The notes below the pieces were generated by a model. That model was not told where the DNA came from. It saw only the letters and a program-made list of their open reading frames with translations, and did not search any database. Shown piece after piece: positions 1-11,192 of a DNA stretch of 64,000 bases; the first letter of the stretch is position 1, and each line of letters starts with the position of its first letter. The translations under genes were made by a program, and so were the position numbers. Source of the stretch: Motacilla alba alba. Taxonomy: Eukaryota > Chordata > Aves > Passeriformes > Motacillidae. Where the stretch lies: contig NC_052019.1 of the NCBI RefSeq assembly GCF_015832195.1, positions 45,759,016 through 45,823,015 of the forward strand. The letters are read 5' to 3'.

Positions 1-295
1 TTGTGGTGTGCAAAACTGCTCCCAGCACTCAAGGTGAGGCCACCCCAGTGCAGAGCAGAGCAGAGCAGAGCAGTACAATTTCCTCCCTCGCCTGGCTGTG
101 ACTGATGCCCCCTGGGACAGGGTTGGCTCTCCTGGCTGCCAGGGCTGAGTGGCTCATATCTAACTTGCCATGGACCAGGATCCCGAGCTCCCTTTTTGCA
201 GTGCTGCTCCCCAGCCTCTCGTTCCCCAGTCTGCCTGTACTTCCCAGGTGCCAAATCTGGCACTTTCCCTTGTTGAACTTCATATGGCTGGTGAA
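1..295 (-). mobile_element. CR1 LINE fragment, reverse-transcriptase 3' region, antisense, cut by window edge
   Basis: Read on the minus strand, this encodes a decayed CR1 ORF2 segment. It has the typical order of motifs after the catalytic part of the reverse transcriptase: KFNKGKC, then a LHLG-like step (WHLG), LGSS-AKRELGILV, a KLDMS step, and an AARRANPVPGGI stretch standing for the usual VAKKAN-ILGCI. The longest open piece is only 84 codons (29-283), so the copy is dead. The similarity stops near 295, which probably marks 5' truncation, the usual fate of CR1 insertions. A short run of CAGAG pentamers lies inside it at about 53-75. The family assignment rests on recalled CR1 consensus, not on a search. 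Confidence 0.85.
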
Positions 296-479
296 GTCTC
301 AATGCTCGGCAGAATTGGCTCCTGCTGACCCCAGATGCACCCCAAGAGGAGCTGGGGTTCTTTTTCAAAACCACCCTGGCCCCTGCTACTTCCAAGAGAG
401 GTGCAGCATCTGCTTTTAGCGCCACAGCATATGAGCACCTGGTCTGGGCAGGTTAAAGGAAGGTAGCACAGCCAGAATG

Positions 480-492
480 TTGGTGGGGGTTT

Positions 493-523
<31 letters not shown>

Positions 524-673
524 GTTTTTTTTTTGGGGGGGGGGGGGTCTGGGGTTTTTTTGGTTTTGGTTTTTGTGGGGTTTTTTTGTTTTGGTTTTGG
601 TTTTGGGTTTTTGGTGGGGGTTTTTTTGTTGGTTTTTTTTTTGGTTTGGTTTGGGTTTTTTTGGGGTTTTTTT
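480..673. repeat. G/T-only low-complexity tract (C/A on the other strand)
   Basis: Apart from a single C at 549, all 194 bases are G or T. The tract begins with GTTTT units, passes through a run of T and then a run of G, and continues as irregular alternating T and G blocks (GGTTTT, TTTTGGGG-like, GGTTTGG). There is no fixed unit length, so it is a degenerate simple repeat and not a clean microsatellite. Several runs of three or more G close together make intramolecular G-quadruplexes possible on the plus strand. Open frames crossing it (proteins of almost only F, G, V, W and L, or K, P, T, N and Q) are composition artefacts. Confidence 0.9.
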
Positions 674-3600
674 GCAATGTTATGTTAGCATATGATATGT
701 GCATCAGGCAGGCTTCCTAAGCTTGCAGGTTTACCATTTCTTCCCATTAAACCCAGGTTGTAGATTCAGGGGTATTTGACAGTTACCTGGTTAGAAATTT
801 GCTTGCCTTGCAAGAAACAGAAAATCCACCAGCTCTAACCTGTAACTACCTTTCCTGCCTAGTTCAACAGGGAGCCATGGGCCTGAGGTGTAGTGGGGCT
901 GGGACAGCTCTGCTTCCTTTCCCCTCTATTAGCCTGTTCAGCATTTCAAAGGGACCAAAGCAAAGGGAGGGCATTCCTCCTTTTCAGCCAACACGTGAGG
1001 AGAAAGTGATAAACATCCTTCAGGGAGTTACAAATCAGGAGATGTGCCTTCCTTGTTCGAGGGAGAGCTCAGGGACCACTTCTTCCTGTGATGCCTCCCA
1101 GTGCTGATTTTAGCTCTGTGTTCTCCCCAGTCAGGGCTCTCCCTCCGCGGCTTGATTAAAAGCACACTTGAGCTTTCTGTTTGTCTCAGTAGAGCATCAT
1201 GGCAAGTGCAATTGTCACATTATACAACATGACAGCAATTAACACCTAGCTACAGCACTATGGCATCTAGGTCTTTCTCCACTGATGACCACAAATCACA
1301 GACAAGCATTTACACTATGAACACTATGAACAGGGTACAGTTTAATTATGTGGACAACATATGTAACAGATATGCAACGTAACAATTATGCTTTGTACAT
1401 AAACACTTTCCTTCTAAGGCTCTCCCTACATTTAAACCTCAGTAATGAATTTAGCCTTCTGAATCAGCTGTGATGGGAGAGTTTTGCTCTTTAGAGAGAA
1501 AATGAAGCACAGAAGTGACTTTTCAGAAGCGTCTTGGAAGCTCTGCCATTGACCCATTCACGCTTAATGAATAAAACCCATAAAGTTCACAGGTTTGGTA
1601 TGTAACCATAAACTGTGTTTGCACATGCCTGCTTCTGGGGCCTGACTGAAGCCCAACATCTATTCTGTTGATTCCTGTAATAAAGAATCAGCACTTTGAC
1701 CTTCAGAGATCATGCCATGACACAAGTTATAGGAAGCAAGTGATGAAATTTCCTGTCTTCTCAGTGTTGATTTGAACAGATGAGGGGTTCAGATAGGAAA
1801 TACATTGATTTGCTGTCCTTCCTAAGGAAGCTAGTGAAGAGCCCCATATGGAAATGCAAAGAATCTTCCTCTGGTTAGTTCCTCGTGCTGATCAGTGCTC
1901 ATATCTGACCTGTCCATATTCAAACCTTCATACAATAGTCATACAAGCATGCTGGAAAATTCATCTCTCTTCTTTAGACTGTCCTGGATAAGGGAGAGAG
2001 AAATGACAGGAAAAAGGATCTTGGGATCAAAGACAGTGGTATATTTCTGTATCTTCCTATGGGAAGGCAATTCTTATCCCTGGAAGGCTCTTTCCCAATA
2101 TCTTTACTTTTGAAAATGCTGGAGGCAAACCCCATAGTTTCATATTTTATCACCCTTTTTTCATTTTCAATATTACTTAAACTGATATAATAATGTCCTA
2201 CCTTATGCCCATGTGACAACTTAAAATTGTCCCTCATACCGGAACTCTGAACCCCCTCCTTTCCAATTGAGAGCCAAACTTTAAACAGAGCCCTTTCCCA
2301 CACTGAGCACAAGCTGAGCAAACCTGAACCTATCCCTTTCTGATCAGAATAGTTGGCCCAGGGCTAATCTATTTCAAGCACTCTGCTTCTCTGAGTGAGA
2401 AGTTGTATCTGTTGTAAGCTTGCAGTGCTGCAGGCTTATCCTTGGACAGCACCTGGCTGTAGCAATGTGCATTTCCCAGTTTACAGATTATGGTAGATAG
2501 ATGACCACTGAAGCAGGAAAACAAGATTAAAACAAGCAGATAGCTGGAATTGAGGAACAACCTGTCTGCTCAGTAATGTATAAAACTCAGAGAGAACTGA
2601 CACCTCACACTTTAGCACACTTGCCATACTTAGCAGGTGGTCTTTCTTCCCTGCCCATCCCACAGCCCCTGGAGATGTTTCAGGAGCTGGCCACTACAAC
2701 TTGCTGGCTCACTTGGCCCCTTTGAAAGAGTGCAAGGGAGCATCTCAGTTCCAGCTGTACCACCAAGCCAAGCACACAACTCACCCTTTCCCACACTGAT
2801 GAAGGCCAGACCTTACCTTTCAGGGAGCCAACACAATTCATTGCACAAGCTATTTACCTTTCTTTTTTTAGATGAATTACCCACCCACTGTAGTGAGCAG
2901 CATCAGCTGATGGAGGGGTCAAGGGAATGCCAGGGTCGCAGAAGCAGGGGGAATGCATGACCAACAGGAGAGCAAGGAGCAGAAACTCCCCTTCTGTGGC
3001 AACCAGGCTGGTTCAGCCCTTCCACCCAGGCAGCCTCTTCCTGCCAGTGTGGCAATCAGTTGGAGTGCAGAGAGCAAGATGACATGTTATTTTGGAACAC
3101 TCCCCAAATAGCATTCATCCTCCAAACAACTGTAATTCCTGTGGCTCTTCTGTTGGAATGCAAACAGCTTGAGGCACACAGGCACGATTATGTGCCCAAC
3201 TGCAGGTGATTGCGTCCACGGGTAGGTAGGCTAGGGTATCCAGCACATTTCTGGGGCTGGTACAGAGGACATGAAATTTAGGTGAACAGCTGCTGGAGGC
3301 CAAGAAGACTACTGGAGGATATCTCAAATAGCAGCACCAGACACTTATCTCTCTGAAAATGAGTTGAGACTGAAGCAACTTATGTTAAGGGTCCCCAGCC
3401 ATGATGTAACATAGCTCCAGCTACACTGCTGGGATGTAGGATACTCCAAGGCTTGAGTAGCAGGGGCAGAGCCTGCCCACAGACTTCCCCAAACCTCTGA
3501 AACAGTGACAGCAGATTTAACATACAGCTGGGTACAAAAAATTACCCTTGACCCCACTGACTTCCTACAAAAATCCTTGTAGTTTTACTAGCATCATAAT

Positions 3601-6600
3601 TTGTTCTCCTTTCTTCATGTATTCAATCTAATGCTATCATAGACCACGTTTTTATGCCAACAAAAAGTACTTAAGAAGCCAAAAAATACATGTGCAGAAG
3701 ATGTTCAAAGATGTATTTAAAAATTAAAAGAAGCCCTTTAAAAACAGCTTATCTGTGCAACTGTGCAACTGTTTCTATAAAGCATTTCTTTCTTGTACTT
3801 TAAAGTGCATACATCTATAAAATGCAAAGTAAAGTTCTTTTCTATAATATTTTTGCACGGATTCCAGATGGCACAGAGCAAGTAACTTTGCTATTGAGAA
3901 CTCAAGGTTTTAGAGGAGGTGACTATAAAAATTTCTTCATCTTTTGCACCCCCTTCCTCATTGACTGCAGGGTTTAGTCTGACTGATGAGTGAAAGAACA
4001 AGAGAAAAGCTCAGCAATCATTTCCATTTTCAGTCTTGAAGAATCAGCCTAAGCATTATTTGAGGCACCGTTACTTTTTGGATAATTCCCTAAAAGTGAA
4101 TATGATCAAATATTTGAATGGTTAAATGTCTCATTATTACATGTAAGAGCGAGATCTTCTTTTTTCCTCTTTCTAATCAGTGAGCCTTTGTGCATACCTG
4201 TATGATCTCAGCAGCAGCAGGAAGATTATACAGCATACCTATGACTTAGTCCTGTCCTTCATTTTCGTAATCTCTACATGGCACTTGTGCAGCACGTTCA
4301 CATTTGATCTAATAACAGCAGTAAGTAATCATAACCTTACAGATAGGCAATAATTAACAGGAATTAATCCTGTTCCTGCTGTGAAGGAGCCCAAGTGATA
4401 ATTTTCATCTTCAAACAGGCAGCAAGTGGGCACTATTTCCAAATCCCATCTCTGACTCCATTACCTCAGACAGCAAGTGTGCCACCACATCTAGTCCCTG
4501 CTGAGACCAGCAGGTCTTTCCAGAGCCACTGCAAGATACAGCCCAAAACTCTGGAGCAGAATTGCAATCTGTTTGCACTGCAAGCTGAAACAGTTGGGAT
4601 TGAGCCTGTAAGCCATTTGGCAATGCCACTGTTGCATTATCAGGGTTTTTTTAGGGAAGGGAGTGAACTGATTTGTTCAGGAGTGATAGCAGTATCAGTT
4701 GCATTGGCTCTGGAAGCAGTTAAACCTGCACAGAGCAGAAGCAGGTGAAAAGTCCAGGCCTGTTTGATGACACTTTCCTAATCACAGCTGGCAGGCAATC
4801 TCACTGCTAGAGGGTGAAATCATGAAGAAAAAAACCCATCCACAAGATTTTCAGGTGCCCAGTATTTTGCTCTGCGGCCACTTTTTCAAAGTACCTGCCA
4901 GCTTTTTGCTCACTTTCCAAGAGCACAGAATATGCAGAAACTAGTTTTCAAGAAATCCAAACTATAAAAAAGTGTGGAAAATAAAGGTTGAAGTACACAC
5001 ACTCGTTGCTATATTTACATCTTTTCACTCTTTACCCAAAATACAGGCATACCTACCCAGACACTGGTAATAATAGCACTAGGCATCTGAAACCATGTTT
5101 TCTGCTTCAGTCTTATTGTACTGTAATGTAAAATTAAAATACTCTGTAGAATATGATTGCACAGACCCCATTACTTCAACCATATTTTCAATTTTTAACT
5201 TAATTCAATTAAAAAGTAATACATAGGAATGTCAAGAAAATATATGGATTAACATCAAATACCATAAGTCAGTTCCTATTCCAATCTCTGCCATAGACCT
5301 TTATCATGGACTCAGCATGAAAACAGGTAGTCCAGCACAGGCATCCAGCTCCAAAATTATGTGCCCGCATTTGAACTTTTTCACCTTTTGCTTCTGCATC
5401 TTTCTTCCTTGCCTTACAAAACAGATTCTTTTTGTTGAGTTCTGAACAATGAAAGCCAATTTATTTTCTTTCCCATTTACTGATACCATCCTACCCAAGG
5501 CTGTAGGGAAGGAAGGATGCTGTTGGTGTTGTGCTTTCCCTAGCTGGTATGGTTGAAGCACTCCACAGGTCTGCAGATGCACTGGCAGATAATGCAGAAA
5601 AAGACTCGTGTCTTTTGCCTATGAATGAATACCATCTGGGATATTCTGAGAACTGCTACTAGTGTGTGCAAAGATAGTGAATACAAATTTGGTGATTTAT
5701 ATGGAAATGGCTGTAAGGAGGGAGATCTTGCTGTTGGATTGTGCTTTATATACAAGATACCATGTGATCTAAACCCACAGATATTTTCCACTTCTTGCCA
5801 CAAACCACAGGCTAGAGCTTCAGCTCAAACTGAAGAACGCTTCTGGTTCTTATGGCTGTGGAGAAAATACTGAGAGGGGCTGAGGAGGTGAACCATGTGA
5901 AGACAAAGATAAAATTGCCCCACTTTCAACAGTAAGCTTTTTATTTTATTTTATTAGCTAACCATAGCCCTGACAATGAGGAGGGGCAGCTTTCCATCTG
6001 AACTACCCACAAGGGCTGCACCCTGGAGCTGCTGCCCAGGCCTAGCATGCACTCTGGAGCTTGCTCCTGCTCATCATCTTTTCTGTGGTAACCAGCATGA
6101 GCCACACTAAAAATATTTCAGAAGAGCTCAGATCTAGGTGACTTCAGAGCACACAGGTGACTTCGAAGCATGTGATCAAGCTAAGTCCCTCGGTTCTGTA
6201 GCATGACAGAAGGGAGTACATTGAGACATAGACTATTTTACAGGCCTTAAAGATGACACAATGATCCTGCTTTACATTTTCTTGTAACATTGTAATTCAG
6301 GCTAATGTTTGGTATTAATTTATTATGTGCTAACACTTCTTGTGTACAACAGTTGGTTCATAGGGTTGCTTAGTCTTAGCATGGAATCCATTCAAGCAGC
6401 TTCTCAGCTGCCCATGGTTGAGATCAGGAGAAATGCCCTGGCACAAACAATTTGCAGGCCTGAGTTGCCAGGTAGACTTGGGATGGACATAAAAGCCCTT
6501 TGTCCATTTTTGGTTCATTGCCTGGCACTTGATGAAATCTTTCTCTCTGTTAGGACCATTCATTCATGATATTAACTCCCATTACCTTTTCCAAGAGCAT

Positions 6601-8950
6601 CACCGAGTTGTTTCTAAATTATGGGGTACATAGAAGAACCCAGTTTTCCATGGCTTCCATTATTGCATGTAGCTTTTGTTTCAAGTACACCAAATCACAC
6701 AGAGAGATTAAATCCTTTGATGCATTAATTGATACAGCTGGAAATAAGCTCTTGAGCACACAGGCCTCCTTCAAGTCTTTGTGTGTTTTAGTAATCGATG
6801 TCACATTTAAATCACAATGTCAACTCTCATTGCCACTTACTATACCTTATGTTGACTTGTCAGCAGTATAGCATCTCATTTCCCAGCAGCTGCTAAGAGT
6901 TTAGTTGAGACCTAGCTATACATCAGCAAGACAAACTATTCAAAATTACTTCTTACAGCAATAGAAGCCTAATGGTTTTTGCAATAAATTAACTCTATGA
7001 CACGGAGGGAAAAGTATTTGCTTAGTAGCAGAAATGATAATGGTAAGGTGCCCAACCTGATTAGAAAGTTATCTGTAAATCCTGAATGAAGCTGCTTGCA
7101 TTATTCAACCAAAAGGTCTTGGGTAAATGGAAATGGCATAAACATTTATCTGGTAGAAAATGTATCATTTACCTGCTATGCCTTCTACACAGCCTTAGGA
7201 GACATGCTAAATAAAGCGAATTAAAAGTAATGCTCAATAACTATCCACTTACTAAACAAGATGGGCACCCCATAAAAAACTACAACAATATAGAGGTATA
7301 CACTTGAACAAGCACAGAGGGACTAACATTGTACTCCCTGTCTCTTGAGACCACATAATTCTCCCCACATCCTTTCTCCTGAGAGACATTTCCTGCTTTC
7401 ACCCAAAGTTTGTGCTTTTATGTGAGAACTAATTAAATACTTTAAAAATTAAATTACTTTAAAAGTTATTTTCCTTTAAAATAGACTATATATGTTTTTG
7501 TTTACTGTTCTTAACTGTGATCAGTTTAATCAACTAGAAGCAGGTCTTACAAACTCCTCAAGGCTAAGAAGGTTTTTATGCTCTTCCATTGTTCACACAG
7601 ATTTTGCAAGTGACCTCAAGCTTGAGGATTAATTTGTAGATAGTAACATGCTAGGGGAAATTTTCAGGTAGAGCAGGACAGGAAAGGAAGTAAGACTCAC
7701 TGCAGATTGTTTAACCTATGCAGAAGTCGTGAGAACTATGGAAAACTTGGAAAAGTCCCCAGTGAGTTTTTGAGACTCACATGAATCTCAGTAGGGTTTT
7801 GTATTTCCGGGCTCTTTATGTATTTTCTGAAACTGTTACAGTAAATTTTCAAGTCTTGCTGTGATTTACCCTCTACCTGATGTCTTGCACTCTGCAATGA
7901 AGGCTAAATGCCACATGGATACTTTGCGAGTCTGGTTGGCAGCTGAGCTCCCAGGTAGACAGAAACCCTGCAGGGGCAACAGTCAACCTCATCTGAAGCC
8001 CCATGGCTATGTCATAGCATTTCATAACCTTCAGCTTCATCCTGTGCACTCCACCAGCTCTGACACCAACTTTAGGAAGCTGCCAGTGTAAGGGAGCAGG
8101 TCTTCAGACTTTCGGACTAATGTGCTGAAAAACATGACTCTGAATAGCATGGTAGTCCAATTGCAAGCAGGATCATCAGACTGGTTAGCTGCTGATGTCT
8201 CAATACTTGAGGGCTCCCTTTTTTTCATTTTCTCAGTGCTTGTGTTTAATGATACTAAAAACTTCCATATCAATGAGAACTGAAGTCCAGGAAAGTCAAG
8301 AGCATGCTGACCTTGCTGGACCTGCTTGCTTATGCTGGCTTCTTTGACCCTGTTTTCCTCCTGCCTTAAGACTGCAAGTTTAGTGGGGGCTGGGACCACT
8401 CTTTTAGCTCGGCTCGTACTGCAATGCACATCCAGGATGCTACTGGAGTCGGAAGAGCACAGCTGGAAACATCAGCAAGTGGCAGATGAGACGGGAAGGA
8501 AAATTAAGGCCACAAAACCACCGTGTGACCCAACTTCGAGAGCAGCTCAGCAGGTGATGGTTAGACTTAGGGTCTCTGCTCCATGCTCCACCAGCCCCAT
8601 GCATACTGTAACATCCAAATGCGTGTCTGTGCACAGCAGGGAGCTCGGGGCAGCCTGACTGCAGGACGGTGCCCCTCGCATGGGGACACCCAGCTACGGC
8701 CTCTGTCCCCGCAGCAAGCTGGATCTGGCTGGGCAGGGGGGCCAAGAGCCCACTCCCGCGGGATGGAGGCAATCGCAGCAGGTGCGCTGGGATCTAAATG
8801 CAAAAAAGGACATGTCGGGGCTGTGTAGGCTTCTTCAGGGGGAGGGTATGAGTCTGCCCTTCTGGCTAAATTCGAGCTTGTGCTTTTTAGTTCCCGGCTG
8901 GCCGGCAAGGGCACGTAGGGCGCTGCGGCATGGATTCAACACAGGGATGG
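674..8950. other. Intergenic DNA upstream of ELOVL6, no gene supported
   Basis: The open frames here are short (at most about 130 codons), overlap on both strands and show no family motif or clear splice-flanked exon pattern. There is no recognisable tRNA or rRNA. The composition is ordinary AT-leaning vertebrate intergenic DNA, rising in GC after about 8,640 towards the promoter. A (TTTA)n-like stretch sits at about 5,939-5,956. In human the ELOVL6 5' end faces ENPEP, so that gene may lie further left, but nothing in this window shows it. Confidence 0.7.
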
Positions 8951-8957
8951 GGGCTTC

Positions 8958-8978
8958 CTATTTTTGTAGCTATTTTTG
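8958..8978. promoter_or_regulatory. Tandem CTATTTTTG elements at the edge of the CpG island
   Basis: The nonamer CTATTTTTG occurs at 8,958-8,966 and again at 8,970-8,978, twelve bases apart, just before the GC-rich promoter block. Each copy resembles a MEF2-type AT-rich core, and a weak TATA-like function is also conceivable. This is motif similarity only. Confidence 0.3.
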
Positions 8979-9093
8979 ACAGCCTGCGGTGTGTGTGTGG
9001 GGGAGGGGGTCCTCCCTGCCAGGAGCGCAGCCCCGGCGCGATCCACGGAGGAGCGCCAGGGCTATGCGAGGGGCGGCGGGGGCGGGTGTCCCG

Positions 9094-9117
9094 GGCGGCG
9101 GCGGCGGCGGCGGCGGG
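9094..9117. repeat. (GGC)n trinucleotide run in the promoter or 5' leader
   Basis: About eight GGC units in a row lie roughly 250 bases upstream of the ELOVL6 start codon. If transcribed, this would form a GC-rich, structured part of the 5' untranslated region. Such runs are common in CpG-island leaders and often vary in length. Confidence 0.85.
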
Positions 9118-9217
9118 CGGGCACTAAGACCGCGCCGCCCCCGGGCGCTGCGCGGCGGCCGCAGAAGAGGAGGAGACCGGCGGGCCCGGGAGGAGAGGCG
9201 CGGAGGGGAGCGGAGCT

Positions 9218-9241
9218 ATGCTAAACCCGGGGTACCGCTGA
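9218..9241 (+). other. Candidate upstream ORF (7 codons) in the ELOVL6 5' leader
   Basis: An ATG at 9,218 with G at -3 opens a seven-codon frame (MLNPGYR) that ends at the TGA at 9,239-9,241, 120 bases before the main start codon. It would count as an upstream ORF only if transcription starts before 9,218, which the GC boxes just downstream (about 9,242-9,269) leave uncertain. Confidence 0.4.
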
Positions 9242-9361
9242 GGCGGGGCGGGCCAGGCCAGAGGCGGGGGCTCTCCGGCGTTGGGCGCGCAGGGGCCCGG
9301 CTCCCGAGGCGGCGGCAGGCAGCATCTCGGCGCGGGGAGCGGCTCCGCAGCCACCGGGCCA

Positions 9362-9450
9362 ATGAACATGTCAGTGTTGACTTTGCAGGAATACGAATTC
9401 GAGAAGCAGTTCAACGAGCATGCGGCCATCCAGTGGATGCAGGAAAACTG
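9362..9450 (+). CDS. ELOVL6: ELOVL6 coding exon 1 (residues 1-29 plus two bases of codon 30)
   Basis: This is the N-terminus of the very-long-chain fatty acid elongase 6, the ER-membrane condensing enzyme that extends C12-C16 acyl-CoA with malonyl-CoA, mainly palmitoyl to stearoyl. The frame starts [17 protein letters not shown] and continues through AIQWMQEN. It differs from my recollection of the human protein only around residues 20-21, where HA replaces NE. The first ATG (9,362) matches the family start. A second in-frame ATG at codon 3 (9,368) has the better context, with A at -3. An N-M-S glycosylation sequon lies at residue 2. The exon ends after TG of the Trp30 codon at a strong donor, GTGAGT (9,451). 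The exon lies in a CpG island, as expected for the first coding exon. A 170-codon frame from 8,989 to 9,501 overlaps it but is a GC-rich shadow. Confidence 0.96.
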
Positions 9451-9536
9451 GTGAGTGCCGCCCCCGGGCCCCGCCGCCCGCCCGGATCGGGGAGGCGCTG
9501 AGCCCATCCGGGTGCGCGGGTTGCGCCCGGCCGGCG

Positions 9537-9561
9537 CGGCTCGGCTCGGCTCGGCTCGGCT
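9537..9561. repeat. CGGCT pentamer repeat
   Basis: Five consecutive CGGCT units lie about 90 bases inside the first intron, in the CpG island. This is a simple tandem repeat with no sign of function. Confidence 0.85.
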
Positions 9562-9752
9562 CTGCGCCGCCGTGCGCGGGCACACGGGCGCTGCCGCCGG
9601 GGCTACCTGCGCGCCCGGGCGGGGTCCACCCCGCCGGCATACACAAGGCCGGAGCATCCCGCCGCGGGCGCGGTGCGGTGCGCTGCGGGGCCCCAGCCCC
9701 ACCGCCGCCCCCTCCCGCCGCGCCCCGGCTGGCCCGGCGGCGCAGAGCCGCA

Positions 9753-9758
9753 CACGTG
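9753..9758. promoter_or_regulatory. Intronic CACGTG E-box near the promoter
   Basis: A palindromic E-box core, CACGTG, lies about 300 bases downstream of the first coding exon, inside the CpG island. This core is bound by USF, MYC/MAX and related bHLH-zip factors, and can form half of a ChREBP element. ELOVL6 is a lipogenic gene, so the site is plausible, but a six-base match alone is weak. Confidence 0.3.
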
Positions 9759-10250
9759 CCCCGGCTCTGCCCTCGGCCTCCCTCGCCTCCATCCTTGCCC
9801 GACCCCACCGCTGCCCGCGCTGCAGCCTCGTTCAAACAAGTTGCGCGTTTGCCCGCGCTCCCCGCGGAGCCCCTTTGCCTTCCCCCTCCCCTCCCCCAGC
9901 TCGTATTAAACTTCATTTGCAGCCATGCGGTTATTAACTTTCCCGGCGTGTGCGTGCGGCCGGGGAGCCGGGGCGAGCCGAGCCGCGGCGGGACCGGGGC
10001 TGCGCATGGACCCGTCGGGGCTTCCCGGGTCGCGGCCAGCCGGAGCCGGACGGCCCCGCATAGGGGACACACGCTCGCAGCCTGGTACGCCGAAGGGGAG
10101 TGGCTGTGCCGGCTGGCTGCTCTCTGCCAGGCACTGCCCCGGGGGCATCCCTGGGCCTTGGCCGGTAGTAGGGAGACGAGGATGGAGAGAGCGCCCCAGC
10201 TGCCCTTCCCCCCTCCGCGGGGCCCTCTGAGCTGTCCTCGGGGCCGGGAT

Positions 10251-11004
10251 CCCTCTCTCAGTGACGCTTGCCTACCTTGCCCAGTCCTTGTCCTGGCTTT
10301 GTCCACCTGCACGGGCCTTGTGTTCACAGTCTGCCCCCACTCACCTGTGTCTTGCTGTGCACTGTCCCTGACCATCCTCTCCTAGTGCCCGGTCTTGCCC
10401 TTTCTGCTGCTCCCGTCGTCTCTCTCTCCGGCTAGCCCCCAGCTTTTGCATTGCCTGCGTGCCCTCCTCTGGCAGGGCTGTGTGCCCTTTTGAGCTCCTG
10501 CGTGAGGACCTTCCCCATGCCACCCTCATGGGACAGTGGTAGTATAGGACTGCCTCTGGGCCCAGGCTTTGGTGTCTACATTTGTAGGGCAGAATGGTCC
10601 AGGATCCTAGGAGGATCTCAGGCAGGGATGTGCTAGAATCCTTTAGTGATTTGTCTGGGGAATTTTAAGGGCAATATAATTAAAGTGACTATTTAAGTGC
10701 ATGTATGTCTCCCTCTGTTCTGCAGGTGAGCTCATCACCTCTTGAAGGGTGCCTGGTGTCACTCATGTTTCAGGAGAAAGGAGACCACATAGATATTACT
10801 GGGCTGGGAGTATTGGATGCTTCCCATTCTGTCCATGTTCCAGAAGAAAACTGGCATCAGAATAGGACATGCTGGTGAAAGAGGATGGAGGGGGTGATAC
10901 ATGAGTATATATAATAATCAGATAACCCAGGAGAGATACAGTTTATTTTAAAGAACATGCCTAGCAACTAGCACTCCTGCATCTTCTCCTTGACTCTCCT
11001 GTGC
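10251..11004. other. Intron 1 DNA after the CpG island, nothing recognised
   Basis: GC content falls away from the island and no repeat, exon or RNA gene is recognisable. Open frames of about 60 codons here are chance. Confidence 0.6.
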
Positions 11005-11192
11005 TTCATGATGTGACCTTGGGAACATTACATAACCTCTCCTAGGCCTCAGTTTCCCCAGCAAAGAAAGACCGGGGAGTGGGGGATAATGGTGCTGAAA
11101 TGCCCTTATGAGGTGCTTTAATGACTTAAGTAATGTTTACCGAGTGCCTTGAAGATGTCAGGTCCTACATAAATACTAAGCAGTGTTATTGA
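11005..11192 (+). repeat. MIR-family SINE remnant (core and 3' part)
   Basis: The order of blocks fits a plus-strand MIR: TGTGACCTTGGG at 11,012, then a block recalling the MIR 'cttaacctct' step, GGCCTCAGTTTCCCC around 11,045, a GGGGATAATGGTGCTG step near 11,082, and a 3' part with GAGTGCCTTGAAGATGTC, CCTACATAAATACT and a final GTTATT. Divergence is high, as expected for a MIR, a family that predates the split of mammals and reptiles. The assignment is from memory of the consensus. Confidence 0.75.

Larger units (their letters stand above)
8990..10250 (+). promoter_or_regulatory. ELOVL6: CpG island promoter region of ELOVL6
   Basis: CpG dinucleotides are dense from about 8,990 to 10,250, in sharp contrast to the CpG-poor DNA on both sides, and the island brackets the first coding exon. 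It contains GC boxes of the Sp1/KLF type (for example 9,242-9,254 and about 9,262-9,269), a (GGC)n run at about 9,094-9,117 and a CGGCT pentamer repeat at 9,537-9,561. No convincing TATA box sits at a fitting distance, so dispersed, TATA-less initiation is likely. The transcription start is not determinable from sequence. Mammalian Elovl6 is a known SREBP-1 target, but I did not find an exact sterol-response element by eye. Confidence 0.8.

Noticed and set aside
453..720. Repetitive open frames with Phe/Gly/Trp-rich or Lys/Pro/Gln-rich proteins
   Set aside because: They are direct translations of the G/T low-complexity tract.
8989..10385. Several long overlapping frames on both strands (up to 334 codons on the minus strand and 321 on the plus) rich in Arg, Pro, Ala and Gly
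   Set aside because: They lie in the CpG island, where stop codons are rare because of GC content. Their composition is typical of GC shadows, and the true product there is the short ELOVL6 exon in another frame.
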